Positions 26,939 to 51,240 of a stretch of 64,000 nucleotides of DNA are shown piece after piece; the stretch's first letter is position 1; every line of letters starts with the position of its first letter. The translations under genes and the position numbers were made by a program. Origin of the DNA: Apostichopus japonicus (lineage: Eukaryota > Echinodermata > Holothuroidea > Aspidochirotida > Stichopodidae); NCBI RefSeq assembly GCF_037975245.1, contig NC_092561.1, forward strand, positions 21,464,826 through 21,528,825. The letters are read 5' to 3'. The notes beneath the pieces were generated by a model. The model made no database searches and was not told where the DNA came from. It saw nothing but the letters and a program-made list of their open reading frames with translations.

Positions 26939-29342
26939 CGAATAATTCATCAATTCTTAAATCATTAGTCTCTTTTTCATGATTTGACAATTTCGTCGGA
27001 ACGTATTGAATTCTAAGTCCATTTGAGTTCTCATTAACGTGTTGAGATAACAGACCACGCGTCTCAATTGGTATTACGTTAGCTCGATACAGACGTGTGA
27101 CGAAACGCGGCAAGGTCAGTACACTCGGATACACACAATGAAGGGAAACGTAAGCCAATTAATGTTGTGTAATTTTAAGATATTTTAAAAATAACTTGTA
27201 ATTAGATCATTATTAGAGTTATCTCTGACCGGTAAATCCTTTTATTTTACAAGCACTTTACATGCATGGAAACTATAATGTTGCTGATTATATTATATTT
27301 CTTTTGTTTTTTCATTTCTCTTCATTTATGAAAATAAAATAGAATTTTCAGAGCTGCAAATGTAAAACCCTGCCTTCAGTGTTATGTTTGAGATATTTCT
27401 GTTGTGTTTTCTTATCCACATACGTCATAGATAACTTGCGAACAATTAAAGCGGAACATAATCAGTTCTTAGAATTATCATTTTCATTTCATTTCGCTTC
27501 AGTGTTGAAAGAAGATATGAATTATATCTAACGTGATTATTAATACCAATTAGTCATTTCATTGTTTTGTATAATTAATACTTTAACACTGTAATGATAT
27601 CTTCCACATTGATCTAGATTTTGTTAGCTGGTAGAGGAACTGTTTCAAGAGAAGCATCTTTGTTATATACGCTGATGATAATGATGATTAGGTTTCAAGC
27701 TCCTTTTAATGATTCGAAATAATTTTATCGTTTCATGCGCCATCAAATTTTGTCATCTTGCAATACACTAACCTTTGACTTGATAGTAACTACCCAGTAT
27801 ACAAACGTACGTCCGTGTGGTACCTATTCTGTTTTTAAGTACGTATTTTGTAACAAAATATATTCCGATGGCATTCTCAATAACGCGACAATATCTGCAA
27901 ACAATACAGACGTTACAAGTTAATCAAGTTTTACACTCCCCACCCCCAAAAAAGAAAACTTGGAGTTTAAACGTATATGAAATTCCTGCGTGCTCTTAAA
28001 ACTTGTAACAGGATGAGCGAATGTTATACGTCGAGAACAAGATGTATCTTGAAAAAAAATATTTAATCCATCATAAACTTTCTGAGCTATTTTATTTCAA
28101 TGGACAAGAGCAAAGGAATTTATGGCTTGAACGGGATTCGAGCCAGTTTCTGACGAAAATGGACATATCACATTTTATAAGTTCGACACATATATGTTGC
28201 GATACCATCACCATGTATTTTACTATCACTGGCATATGATAATTTCGTTTGAATATTAATTATGTGACTAAGTAGAACCCTATCAGTTTTTCACAACTCA
28301 TCATAGTACCACAAATACACCAGTGCAGTTGCCATGTTAACATATTTTGCTTAAAGCATGACTTTTAGGCACAATACTCATCTTAAGATGTTGCAGACTG
28401 CTAAAACCCACTGCTATCAGTCCATGTTGTACATCCATAACACTTTTAAGTTTTAAGACATGAACATTTAAACAGCTTCCTCAAATGACTGGACTTTTGA
28501 GTCTAATACACAGAACAATAAGTCAGTTCCTAAGATGCAACACAAAACTTAATAGGAAAAGATAAAATATTTATGGACTCAAATGACATGTTTAAAATGT
28601 GGTACAATTTTTCAAGGACAACTGGTGTTATCATCAAACACGTTCATTGAAAGACAAGGCTGGACCCGTGGCAGTGAAGAGATATTGTTTTACATACAGA
28701 ACACCAGAATGACGCTACTTATAATTTTAATTATATTATTATAATTATAATTATACTTAGATATTGTTATTGCTCTTAATGAACATGGAGGTAAAGTTAA
28801 ACTGAGACAAGGGCATGATCAATGTTAGAATAATTCTGGTAATGCTGAACCAAAGAAGTCTTGCATGCTGAAGCCAAATTGTTGAGTCAGACATGAATAA
28901 TCTTTGGGCCTTCAAGCTTGCTCATCTAGACCAATCATACATTGTCTTGCTTAACCTTGTCCGGTTTAACACCCCAGATGACTTTCTCTGAACCTTACAA
29001 ACACAATAATATGGTTGATTGAGAAGCACCTGGAAGTTGACAACAAGTTGACTCAAAGCAAACGATGTAAGAAGGCGATTCTTCCTAACAGGGGTAAGAT
29101 ATCTAGTCTTCCAGGTGTTCAGTTGGTTTTAAAGGCGGGAAAGCTTGGAGTTAAATCGGAAAAGATAGTCCACTTATTGGTGAGAGTAACACCTGATAGC
29201 TTAATAGAACCATTATTAAAAGATAAATTCGGATAATTTTCTTTTTACGAAGTCGGACGTCCTAGCAATGAAAGGCACTAAAAGGTAGAGCAAAGACTTT
29301 CTGTAATTGGTCTTCAACCTTGAAGAAATTAATTACTTAATG

Positions 29343-29382
29343 TTCATCGTCGTAATTATTAATTAATAATTACGACGATGAA
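29343..29382. repeat. Perfect 40-bp palindrome in repeat copy 1
   Basis: The left half is ttcatcgtcgtaattattaa and the right half is its exact reverse complement, with no spacer. The same palindrome occurs at 54241-54280 and in an extended 50-bp form at 30604-30653. Confidence 0.95.
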
Positions 29383-29422
29383 AATTGACAGTTTCTTCCA
29401 TAGACTCAAGACATTGGCAACA

Positions 29423-30440
29423 CAGTGGCGTCATGCCCATTGGGGCCTGGGGGGGGGGGGCACAGCCCCCCCCAAATTTTGTCAAAGGTGTCATAAAATT
29501 TTGTCATAATTTAAAAAAAAGAAGTGTTTTCGAACAGTGTCAGCAACTGAATTTCTTGTAGGGCCTACGAGAAATAAGGCTTCTGTTGACTGTTTGGTCA
29601 ATGGTTAATTGTTGATATTCAGTCAATGAAACAGTTAATAATTACTGGTTGATAACTAATGAACCAATGTGCCATCAACGCTGCCATCGTTGAACAATAT
29701 TATATATACGTAGTGCCAGAATAAGTGCAACACGTTACCTTTGCCAAAGTCAGTCAATTTTCCATGAAAAAATGGTAATTTTTTTAATTGTTTTCTTAGC
29801 CTGTAACAAAGTTCGAAAAGTTAAGATAAATGTAGTGAACAGAGATTATGGGACTCCATGTGAACTTCTTCTTAAGTAATGCAATTAGTTCGCTAAAAGG
29901 TCCACCAGGATAAATTTTCCTCATGATCTGATAGGCAGTTTCGAAAAATATGAATCATAATAATCATTTCAATTACAGTCACAATTTACCTGGAAAATAA
30001 TCATTTCGTTATTGCACGTTTTACCTTAGGTTTCGCTACTTTCGCTTTTTCTGCCCATGTTTTCAAACGGCATAGCTTTTTCTTCACCCAGTCACCACTT
30101 CTCACGGCCATGGGCGGCGATCATGGATCAGCCAACACAAAATGTTTCGATTTCTTAAATTTTGGGCCCTTCTGGGAGACGAAGCATTGGTAAACTGAGG
30201 AGTAAATGGCGATCACTTCCTTCGAGATTATTTCCCAAAATAAAAAATTGCCGGAAATTTTCATCAATTTTAGGGGTGTTGCTTACTGAAATAAGGCACG
30301 GGAAGTGCCGTTTCCTTCAATCTGTGGGTTTGCCAGACGAAAAAATATCTTGAACGCTGCACGCCAACCTGTGGTGGCGCTCCGCCTAGATAGTCATCAC
30401 CTGCTCACGGGCCCCCAAAAATTTATTTTCTCACAACGCC
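29423..30440. repeat. Repeat mosaic with CAGTGGCGT start and poly-G tract
   Basis: The segment starts cagtggcgtcatgcccat, followed by a G run and a C run, a pattern shared with other elements at 33873 and 35809. Near its right side (30298-30395) it carries a copy of the short GC-rich repeat also found at 33914, 34227, 35135 and 35952. It sits between repeat copy 1 and the truncated copy 3. I see no coding potential. Confidence 0.5.
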
Positions 30441-30445
30441 CCTGG

Positions 30446-30690
30446 GTGAGAGTAACACCTGATGGCTTGATAGAACCATTATTAAAAGATAAATTCGGAT
30501 AATTTTCTTTTAACGAAGTCGGACGTCTTAGCAATGATAGGCACCATAAGGAAGAGCAAAGACTTTCTGTAATTGGTCTTCAGCCTTGAAGTAATTAACT
30601 ACGTAATGTTCATCGTCGTAATTATTAATTAATAATTACGACGATGAACATTAACAGTTTCTTCCATAGACTCAAGACATCTTAAAATAT
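30446..30690. repeat. Truncated third copy of the 2.5 kb repeat (right end only)
   Basis: It begins in the tail of the shared 73-codon frame (gtgagagtaacacctgatgg) and runs through the palindrome to gactcaagacatcttaaaa. It contains the longest version of the palindrome, 50 bp with no mismatch, at 30604-30653. In the two full copies a mismatch on the right arm limits it to 40 bp. Confidence 0.9.
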
Positions 30691-30715
30691 TGTTAATTTT
30701 ATTTTCAATTTAATT

Positions 30716-32352
30716 GACCCATTGGTTTGGTGGTCCAAGGCGTGCTGCATGGATTAGGGCCCAAAGCTTTTTCGTAGTCCCGTTACACTCATTAAAGAAG
30801 TCAAGATTTAGTGGTCATTTAAATTGGTCAAGCAATCTTTGGACAGGGCAAGACGAATTTTGGTACTCTTCTACAATGACTTTAGAGTTCATGTTACCCA
30901 TCGGTTTGGTGATCCAATGCGTGCTGCGTCGATTAGGGCCGAAAGCTTTTTCGTGATACCGTTACACTCATTAAAGAAGTAATGATTTAGTGGTCATTTA
31001 AATTGGTAAACCACTCTTTGGACCGAGCAAGACGCATTATGGTACTGTTCTACATTGTCATTAGAATTCATATGACCCATTGGTTGGGTGGACCAAGGCG
31101 TGCCGGTCTTGACTGGGGCCTAAAGAATTTTTTTCAGGTCCCGTTACATTCATTTAATAAAGTGTTGATTTAGTGGTCACTTAAATTGGTCAAGCACTCT
31201 TTGGACCTGGCAAGACGCATTTTGGTACTCTTCTACAATGTCCTTAGAGTTCATGTTACCCATCGGTTTGATGATCCAAGGCGTCCTGCATGGATAAGGG
31301 CCCAAGGCTTTTGCGTGGTCCCGTTACACTCATTAAAGAAGTAATGATTTAGTGGTCATTTAATTGGTCAAGCACTCTTTGGATCGGGCAAGACGCATTA
31401 TGGTACTCTTTTACAATGTCCTTAGAGTCCATGTTAACTATCGGTTTGGTGATCCAAGGCGTGCTGCATGGATTAGGGCCCAAGGCTTTTTCGTGGTCCC
31501 GTTACACTCATTAAAGAAGTAATGATTTAATGGTCAAATTAATTGGTCAAGCACTCTTTGGACCGGGCAACACGCATCATGGTACTCTTCTACAATGTCT
31601 TTAGAGTTCATGTTACCCATTGGTTTGGTGATCCAGGGCGTGCTGCATGGGTTATGGCCCAAAGCTTTTTCGTGGTTCCGTTACACTCATTAAAGAAGTA
31701 ATGATTTAGTGGTCATTTTATTTTGTCAAGCACTCTTTGGACCGGACAAGACGCATTATGGTACCCTTCTTCAATGTCTTAAGACTTCATATGACTCATT
31801 GGTTGGGTGGTCGAAGGCGTGCTGGTCTTGATTAGGACCCAAATGTTTTTCATTCGTTGTCGCGTTACATTAATTTAATAAGTGATGATATAGTTGTCAT
31901 TTTAATTGGTCAAGCACTCTTTGGACCGGGCAAGACGCATTATGGTTCTGTTTTAAATTGTCATTATAGTTCATACGACCCATTGGGTAGGTGGTCCAAG
32001 ACGTGCTGGATGTGCTTGGGCCTAATAGTTTTTCCAGTTCCAGTTACATTAATTATAAAAAATTGTTGATTTAGTGGTCACTTTAGTCGGTCAAGTACTC
32101 TTTGGAACGGGCAAGACGCATTATGGTACCCTCCTACAATGTCTTAAGAATTCATATGACCCATTGGTTAGGTGGTCCAAGGCGTGCTAGTATTGATTAG
32201 GGCCTAAATTGATTTTTTTCAGGTCCTGTTTCCGTTACATTAATTTAAGAATCGATGATGTATTGGTCATTTTAGTTGGTCAAGAACTTTTTAGACCGGG
32301 CAAGATGCACTATGGTTCCCATTTACATTGTCATTAGAGTTCAAATGACCCA
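30716..32352. repeat. Satellite array, about nine units of roughly 180 bp
   Basis: Units start near 30719, 30897, 31074, 31259, 31436, 31615, 31794, 31977 and 32158 with variants of cccattggtttggtggtcc, then aaggcgtgctg. Each unit also has cgttacactcattaaagaag and caagcactctttggaccggg. The last unit breaks off at 32347. Units differ by substitutions and small indels, with two subtypes (ggtttggtgatcc and ggttgggtggtcc). No open frame is conserved. Confidence 0.92.
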
Positions 32353-33870
32353 TAGATAAACCTCTTTTCCACGACCAAATATTGAACATATTGTAAGAAT
32401 GCATTCGTCTTGCCATAGGTGTTAATTCTATACCATTGTCGAATAAGTAACTGAATAGGTAGCAGTTACTCATTCGCGAAAGGTCGAACGAGGAACGAGG
32501 AATAAGTATCTAACTTCACACCGGTCTAGCTGTGTACACAACAGAAAATAGGGTAACCGGTAATCTGTATCAAAATTGCTAGATTGTCATTCGTAAAGTT
32601 AATGGTCACAAAACGTATAACAAAGGTTGTACTATTACTACCCGTTGGTTAAGAACAGCCCAGCGAAAAAGAAGGAAAGGGATAAACATAACCTGAATAT
32701 TTTGTTTTTTATAAAGTGCTTTTTGAAACATAACCTTTGTCGAAAAAACAGTTAGTCTCACTCTGTCCTTAAATACAACAAGGCCTTCTGCTCACATACA
32801 TTTAGGGCCTTATAAAGAGGTTATCATGTGGTGGGTTTTCATGTCTTGGAATGTTTTATCTACATTACTACAACACCACCCATGCACAACTTTCCGTAAA
32901 TACGGCTTCAAACACCATATTTTCGTTGTCAAAGTATTCCCTAGAAACCTCTCGAGCTGCCACTCATATTTACAGACATGGGCTATCCTTTGAGCCGGAA
33001 GTCCGGAAATCGAGCTGGTAATCGATATTACAATAATGGTTCTGTACACTATACTTGCTGTACCAAACGTATGCAAGTGGTCTACCAATTTATGTAGGTC
33101 TACCATAAAACTGGAAATGGCAACAAATACTTTAATTCCCTCACTATTTTTTAGACCAAACTGTAGCTTATGATGATATATAACCTGTGCTAATTAACGA
33201 ACTCGATAATACATGTCTAGGATACTGTAGCATTAGAGGGGAACACTCAATGCTGTTGAGCCTAAGCTGGAGGTGGTGATTCATATTGTAAATGGTAATG
33301 ATAAACGCAGGGGGCAGGGGGGGGGGTGATTATTTATTGCATTCGTTTCATTAATCCGTTTCCGAGGGGAACGCCATGTAAACCATAGCTTTGAAGCAAT
33401 CCGTCCTAACGTTAATGCTAAGAACTTAATAGCAGACGACACTAATCACGCTTTCTAACCGTACTAATAAAGCGCCACCACAACACACGAAAGCAAAACA
33501 GTACAGGTGCCGGATGTCATTCTTGACAATCTCTATTTGTTTCTCTAACACCAATTGGTTTAAAGTAACATATACATCCTGTTGCCCCCTTCCACATTGC
33601 AACAACATTTGCCAATTAAAAATACATCAAGACATTTGAAAACAAACGAATTGAACAAAACCAGATATGCTAAATATAATATTTATATTCGGTTCGAGAT
33701 TAATGTATTTCGTCCAGTTACAGAGTTAATTGTTGACAATTGACAACTCATAATCATGGACGTAAAATATGAATGTAAGAGACTGACTTCAGTCAGCTTT
33801 GCGGCTTTGATAAGCAAATGAGGCTTCTTCGCGAGTTCCTGCTTGCAGGAGGATCTAAAATATATACATA
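32353..33870. other. Intergenic stretch with no recognised feature
   Basis: AT-rich single-copy-looking sequence with short open frames only. A G run of about nine bases lies near 33320. I find no conserved protein motif or splice-framed exon. Confidence 0.5.
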
Positions 33871-33872
33871 TT

Positions 33873-34360
33873 CAGTGGCGTATCCAGGATTTTCTAACCC
33901 GGGGGCGCGAATTATCTAAGCGGAGCGCCACCATCGGTTGGCGCGCAGCGTACCAGAAAATTTCTGGTTTTGATACCCCCCAGCATGGGCGGCGATCATG
34001 GGGGGACAGGGGGGGACATGTCCCCCCAATATTTTTGTTGGGGGGGATATAGTATCTAATATCCCCCCAATATTTGGTGGCATAGTTTTTTTTTAAGCAT
34101 ATGTTTTGTATTTTTTTATGATATCGCTAGTAATTTCAAAATAGAAAATGCTTAGATGCAACTTAAAAGGCCTGGGAAGTGCCATTTCCAGCAATCTGGG
34201 AGGCATTTTCGGCCAAAATTTTCTTTTGCGCTTCGCGCCAACTTATGGTGGCGCTACGCTTAGATAGTCTGGGTACAAGCTTTGCCCCTCCCTTGGCAAA
34301 TTCCTCACAAGGCGCCTGTTTAACCGTGTCACAATTTGTTACTATATATGACCGAAAGTA
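33873..34360. repeat. CAGTGGCGTA-start repeat fragment with GC-rich motif
   Basis: The segment begins cagtggcgtatccaggat. It contains one copy of the GC-rich short repeat in one orientation (33914-33953) and another in the opposite orientation (34227-34266), with G and C runs between. It probably represents nested non-autonomous DNA elements. No matching right end with a target duplication was found. Confidence 0.5.
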
Positions 34361-34618
34361 GTTTTTACTTTTTTTCGAAATGAATAGCTAAGACGGACCG
34401 CATCCGTAATGAAATTTGGTTGGAATCTTGTGTATGAGTGTAAGTACGTACAATCACACATATGATCCACATCGATATGGGTTCACTGGGTTTCCATTTG
34501 GCCTGTTTCCTACAAGATTTCTAACCGCAGGTGCTTAGCCAAGGGATGGGGGGGGGGGTGAAGGGTGGAGACCGCCCTCCCCCTCGAGCATATTTTTTGG
34601 GTATTTTCTATGATATCG

Positions 34619-35614
34619 AAGTTTTATAGTAGCCGTTATAAGAGGTTTCAATATTTTTACACCAATAATTTAACTGTGTCTGAATTTTCGAAAATTCATT
34701 GAACAACATTCTTCATCATACTTCCCTCTACTCGTGCAATTTTGACCGGTCTGTTAGGGGTTGAGGGGGGTTTTCTATATTGGTTGTCCATAGATTAAAT
34801 TTTGTGCAACATTATGGGTATGTTTTGAAGTGAATTTATTATTCAAATTCTGAACAAATAATGGGCTTAAAACCTTGAAAAGTGGGGCTGACGGGTATTA
34901 AGGGGCGTTACGTAGAATTACCTACAAAAGCAATGATCCACAGGAGATGCAATGAGGTCGAACATGATGTGTGACTGGTGGCAATCTTGAAAAAAGGTAT
35001 GATGAATGAAGAAAAAAAATCTATTAGGTAAAACTTGGTTCTCAGGCAAAAGTGTACATCTGGTTGGTCATTTTCAAGCCCGAGAAGTGCCATTTCCAGT
35101 GATCTGGGGGGCTATCAAAACCAAAAATTTTCTTGTACGCTGCGCGCCAACCAATGGTGGCGCTCCGCTTTGATAGTAATTCGCCTGCATCCAAGCAAAT
35201 GTCCCCCCCAATATTTGAAACAGATCGCCGCCCCTGCCCCCCAGATCACCGGAAATGGCACTTCTCGGGATTAAAAAGGACCAACCAGATGTACACTTTT
35301 GCATGAGAACCAAGAATCCCAATAGTTTTTTTTTCTTCAAGATTTTTAGCCCATTATTTGTTCAGAATTTGAAATTTCACAATTCTCGTGAATAAATTCA
35401 CTTCAAAACATACCTATAATGTTGCACAAGATTTCATCTATTGGACAACCGATATACAAAAACCTCCTTCAACCCCAACCGACCAGTCAAAATTGCACGA
35501 GTAGAGGGAAGTATGATGAAGAATGTTGGTCAGGGAGTTTTCGAAAAATTCAGACACAGTTAATTTATTGGTGTACAAATATGAAAACCTCTTATAACGG
35601 CTACTATAAAACTT
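34619..35614. repeat. Large foldback (long inverted repeat), about 1 kb
   Basis: The left arm starts aagttttatagtagccg at 34619 and the right arm ends with its reverse complement at 35614. Matching pairs continue inward: the gtatgttttgaagtgaattt block (34815-34835) with its complement near 35395-35415, and gtgtacatctggttggtc (35050-35070) with its complement near 35280-35300. The short spacer carries one GC-rich motif at 35135-35175. The transcript would fold into a long hairpin. Confidence 0.85.
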
Positions 35615-35808
35615 GGTTGAAGGAAAAATAACAGATATTTCCGAAACCGAACACTACACAAACAGACAGTTTGGAGGCTGTTCATCCTGGAACGCCATTT
35701 TCATGCTCACTGATATGGTGTGATATCTGCTGTTTGCTTTACAAATTCGAATAGTTGAAATGAGACTGAAATAAATAATTTTTAAATGTTTATTGTGCAT
35801 TGCCCTAC

Positions 35809-36831
35809 CAGTGGCGTAACGATGATCCTGGGGGCCCGGCTCCTGGCCCAAAGGGGCCCCCTATCAGGAGGTCCAAGCAAGAGCTTGTTTACAAGGGGGG
35901 GGGGGGGTGGTCAGTAGGTCATATAGGTGGTGTAACACACTACTTGATACTATCTAAGCGGAGCGCCACCATCAGTTGGCGCGGAGCGTACGTGGATTTT
36001 TTTGGTCAAAAAGTACTCCTAGATCGTCGGAAAAGACACTTCTAGTTCAAGTTGCATTACACATTGGTTATTTTGAGATCTCACGTCTTAGGATTTTGAC
36101 TTCCAATAATTTCAGTAATGCATTATGGGTCCATATGCAATGAACATAACTAGAGAACTGTTGGTTGGATGAAGTCATTGAAATGTCAAATGCTTAACTA
36201 TATTTTCAATATTTGATTTTCCAGGGGGGCAAGTGCCCCACCCCCTACTTTTGGAGTATAATGTAGACTACTGTACAAATACAGAAATCAAACATAAGCA
36301 TAGGCCTAATTTCGGCTGAAACTTTGTCTCCATCTAAGCCTAATTTCCTGTGCTTTTTTACTTACCAGATACACCGAAGGCATCTTTATTCTTACCTTTC
36401 ATTATTATATTTATATGAAAGCCCTGCCTATTTTTTTTTTCAAATGAACGCAGTTTCAAGTCTGTGGGGTGTTGGGTTATTGGTTTAGAATTTTTCAAAA
36501 AATCATATGTCCCGATGTTGTACTCATTACAACATTGGTTGGAATTGGGTTTTAAGTTATATATTTTGTTTTCATTATAATAATAAATAACACAACTAGC
36601 TCGATACATACATTAATACCCAATGAGCCCATGATCATGATGTCCGTATTCCGTATCACGTGAAATATGTATATTATCTTGTTCAGTCTTGTATGAGTTT
36701 TTCTTTCCCAGTAAAACGGGCCCTCTCTATCCAAAGAGGTACCATTTTTCTGTGCATCAGTAGGCGGGGCCCTTTTTGGTCGGGGCCCCCTGCTCAGCAT
36801 GGTCCGAGCCCATAGCGGAGTTACGCTACTG
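35809..36831. mobile_element. hAT-like non-autonomous DNA element with near-perfect 8-bp target duplication
   Basis: The left end is cagtggcgtaacgatg and the right end is the reverse complement of cagtagcgtaactccg, giving terminal inverted repeats. The flanking octamers are tgccctac (35801-35808) and tgccccac (36832-36839), seven of eight identical. An 8-bp duplication with CAG-type ends is typical of hAT elements. The interior has G and C runs and one GC-rich motif (35952-35991) but no transposase. Confidence 0.75.
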
Positions 36832-37084
36832 TGCCCCACATTCTTTTCATTTCGAAAGACGCACAGTTTCAAGTTCATTACACACACTGAAGGCTTCGAT
36901 TCTCTATCTGCCTTCAGTTTAGGGAAGATCTTGAGATTTTCATCCCTAGATATCGCTAGATATTGCTAGATATCCATACAGTACAGTGTAAGGTAAGGGG
37001 TAGGGTGAGACGCACGCCCCTTCCGAAATCCTCGATCTGTCACTGGCTACCCTGTGTATATGATAGGGTTCAGCGCTGTAATTA

Positions 37085-37222
37085 TGACTGTTCCTCTACT
37101 CCCTCCTTTTCTCCTTTTTCTTTCTTTCTTTCTTCTTTTTCTTTTCCCTTTCTTCCTCTCCCTCCTCTTCCCCCCTCTTTTTACCCTTTTTTCTTCTCTT
37201 TTTTTCTCTCCCCTTTTCTTAC
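37085..37222. repeat. Pyrimidine (CT) tract
   Basis: Roughly 140 nt of almost pure C and T on the + strand, bounded by a G/C homopolymer region at 37223-37260 that resembles the end of another CAG(T/G)GCG-type element. The open frames here are composition artefacts. Confidence 0.85.
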
Positions 37223-37823
37223 CCGGGGGGCGCGGCCCCCAACGCCCCCCCCCCTGGATACGCGCCTGATATTGTATCTGCAGCAGCAATGACGTGTGTT
37301 GTGTTTGGACAGGGGATCCATTTGGCAGTGGCCATGTTAAATTAGGTGTCAGCACATATAGACACAGATTACTAACGTTCATTACACTAACCTTAATCAC
37401 CTATTAATTATATTCTCCGTTGACAAATTTAACTGGAGAAACCTCTTTATCAATGTCCATTCCTTTCGGCGAATAATGTTTATACTTTTTTAATTTGTTT
37501 GGTATCAGCTAAGCAAACTTTTACCTTTAAATATAAAGATATGATTTTTCCCCAAATAATTCAAATTCCGCCATCTGCAAATAAATTAAAAAAATAATTT
37601 GTCGTTATGGATGAAACAGATCGGGTTGCGGTACAGTTCAAAGGCCTTTCTAATTTTTCAGAAAACATATTAATTTACAAATCTTGCAGCTGGAAACTGC
37701 TTAATAACTTTTGTTCGTGTTAATATTGTGTTTAAAAATGGGTTTTAACATCATGTACCGACACTGTAACAGTTACTCGACAAAAATATTCTGAACGAGA
37801 AAGGCAAAGGAAGAAGTTTCATC

Positions 37824-49115
<11,292 letters not shown>

Positions 49116-49179
49116 TTAGTGAGCGTTTGTCATCAAGGAGTCCATTCTAAAAACGTGACGAATCTTATTTCTTTTTCTC

Positions 49180-49185
49180 AATAAA
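49180..49185 (+). promoter_or_regulatory. Polyadenylation signal of the Tie-like gene
   Basis: AATAAA 64 nt after the stop codon, in a T-rich setting. Its closeness supports the stop at 49115 as the true end of the gene. Confidence 0.7.
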
Positions 49186-51240
49186 CAGTAATGTTAACAT
49201 ATACATCCATAGATTGACCTCACATACAATATGGCGTTGGACTGAAGTAGTGGAGTGAAGTAGTCGATTTTTTCAAAAACGAGTAAATTCTTTACAAATA
49301 CCGCGCAACTGTGGAACCTCACTTTTAAATTTTAGTAACTATGCCTTCAGCATTTCTGTATCAAATAGAGATCTGTACCAGACACTATTAATAAAAGTAC
49401 ATACCATGAATCCAAAAGATAGATTTTTAAATATAAAAGTTGTGATTAAGGGGAAACGTCGTTAATAGGTATAGGCCTAGTCCATGACCTTATACTTCGA
49501 TATGGTTATTACAAGAAAGTGGAACTATGGATGTTGCGTCCTATGTCTCACAGCTCATTTTCTCTGTTTATAACTGTATTAAAGGTTATATACTGTACAA
49601 TATAGTGAGTAACTCACTTTAACAACTGTAACACACAGTATTCTCTGAGAGCAACGCAGTGTTGTGACCTAACCTCCGTACTGCACAGTGCAACTCAAAT
49701 CAGAACTATAGATACTGTAATTATATACACTACCGTACTTACTGTGGTGCGGTACCACAGCATTAAACCTTATATTAAACCGGTGCTGTGGTCGACTAGA
49801 TAAAGGGTGGGTCTTCTCATCCAAGAGCAATCTATGGTTTCCACATCTGAAATGACTTTTCTAAATTAAATAGATTCCAAATTTCAGTTATAATGTTGAA
49901 TTGGAAGCTCCCCCCCCCCCCCTCGACGTATAAGTTGTAATCCATATGAAATTTCTTGTCGCTTAAGCGTCGTAAAAATAACTGCTAATTATATTATTAT
50001 CATTTATTATTATTATAATTTGAAGTGCTTATAGGTACATCGTGTTTGTCTTTTGTCTAATTTCAACCGTTTCATATTAGAGAAGTATCATTGTTCCTAT
50101 GCTCATATGACGTAATGCTAGATAACCTCACGTAAAAATGGCCGATCGTGACAATAAAATATTTAAAAAAATGGCGAATGTCAATACATTTTAAGAACCT
50201 TTTGATGCTAGGTAGCGATCCACATAATATTGATCCCTGATATGGTAGGAACTGAACGTATGCTGATCCTTATCCCACCACTATCACACCCATTTTCGAC
50301 TGTCCTATACCATATGAAAATGGAAACAACTCAGCCCCATTCAATCACCATGCTTGTATCACGCATCGGATGTATGATCATTAGTCTGTGACCAATGTGA
50401 TTATGCATTGTGTAAATTTCCACTTTATACATTTACTTGTAACCGCATGTCAGGAGCGTTAAGATTGGCTGGACATATTGTGTTATTCCTTCGCCTCCCA
50501 CGTGTGAGATGTAAAACTTTCTGCTCTTATCAAAGAAGCTGGGATCTCCCTTTGTCAATAGCCTCTTGATTCTCGTAACTATTGAATCAATTTTACTGAT
50601 CGAATAAATAAGACAAATAAATGTACGGCTTCTGAACTGAGTTTGTGTTGTTTATATAGTTTCCTAATTGATACGATAGGATCGATACTTACGAAGTCAT
50701 ATCGACAAGTCTTACCTAAGAACACAGTAACTATGTTTAATTTACGATAGAGAGTACGAACAAACTTTGACCCTTCGTAGGGAGGCAGGAAGCTGGGGCA
50801 CGCGTGCAGGAGTCTATTTGGGCTCGCTGTGGGCGCTGGTCAGAGTTTGAGGCACAACGACATGGTGTATAGGTACAGGTCGTTTGTGTAAAAAAAAACT
50901 AGCTGAAGTTAGGTAATTGTTTTGTTAGCAAGACTGATCGCATCCTTTGTCGCATCCAATTCCCCGCTTTAGGTTCAGTAGCATGCATACCTAGTAAATA
51001 ACTTGAGGCCCGTTCTGTTCAGTCGAAACTCTTCTTCGTGATGAAGGAACGAACTCCATCTGTGGATTTTAAAGATGATTGTCTTCAATTGATACTTCTT
51101 TTGCATTTAAAATGCTAGTCATCGTTATTTCTGTAATAGTGGATGAACGCATTTTGGAAGAAAGAGGTCTTTGCTTTGTCTTTTCAACATGGCCGCGCAG
51201 GCTGCGTCAGAGAATGAATAACTTACATCCATACATTATA
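49186..51240. other. Intergenic stretch with no recognised gene
   Basis: AT-rich sequence without a supported exon. A C run lies at about 49910-49922. The stretch from 50760 to 50880 is more GC-rich than its surroundings, but I cannot assign it. Confidence 0.5.

Larger units (their letters stand above)
26870..29420. repeat. Interspersed 2.5 kb repeat, copy 1 (uninterrupted)
   Basis: This segment matches 51241-54320 over almost its whole length in the same orientation, from aaagtatgaataatcat to tccatagactcaagacat. Both copies hold the same 73-codon open frame (29015-29236 here, 53911-54132 there) with two residue differences (His/Pro and Asp/Gly). Near the right end is a perfect 40-bp palindrome at 29343-29382. 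No transposase or polymerase is recognisable, so the class is unknown. Copy 1 lacks the two insertions seen in copy 2. Confidence 0.85.

Noticed and set aside
29015-29236. 73-codon frame as a host gene
   Set aside because: It is repeated at 53911-54132 as part of the interspersed repeat and has no recognisable domain; treated as repeat content.
37047-37400. Basic 117-codon frame on the - strand
   Set aside because: It is the complement of a pyrimidine tract; Lys/Arg/Glu-rich composition artefact.
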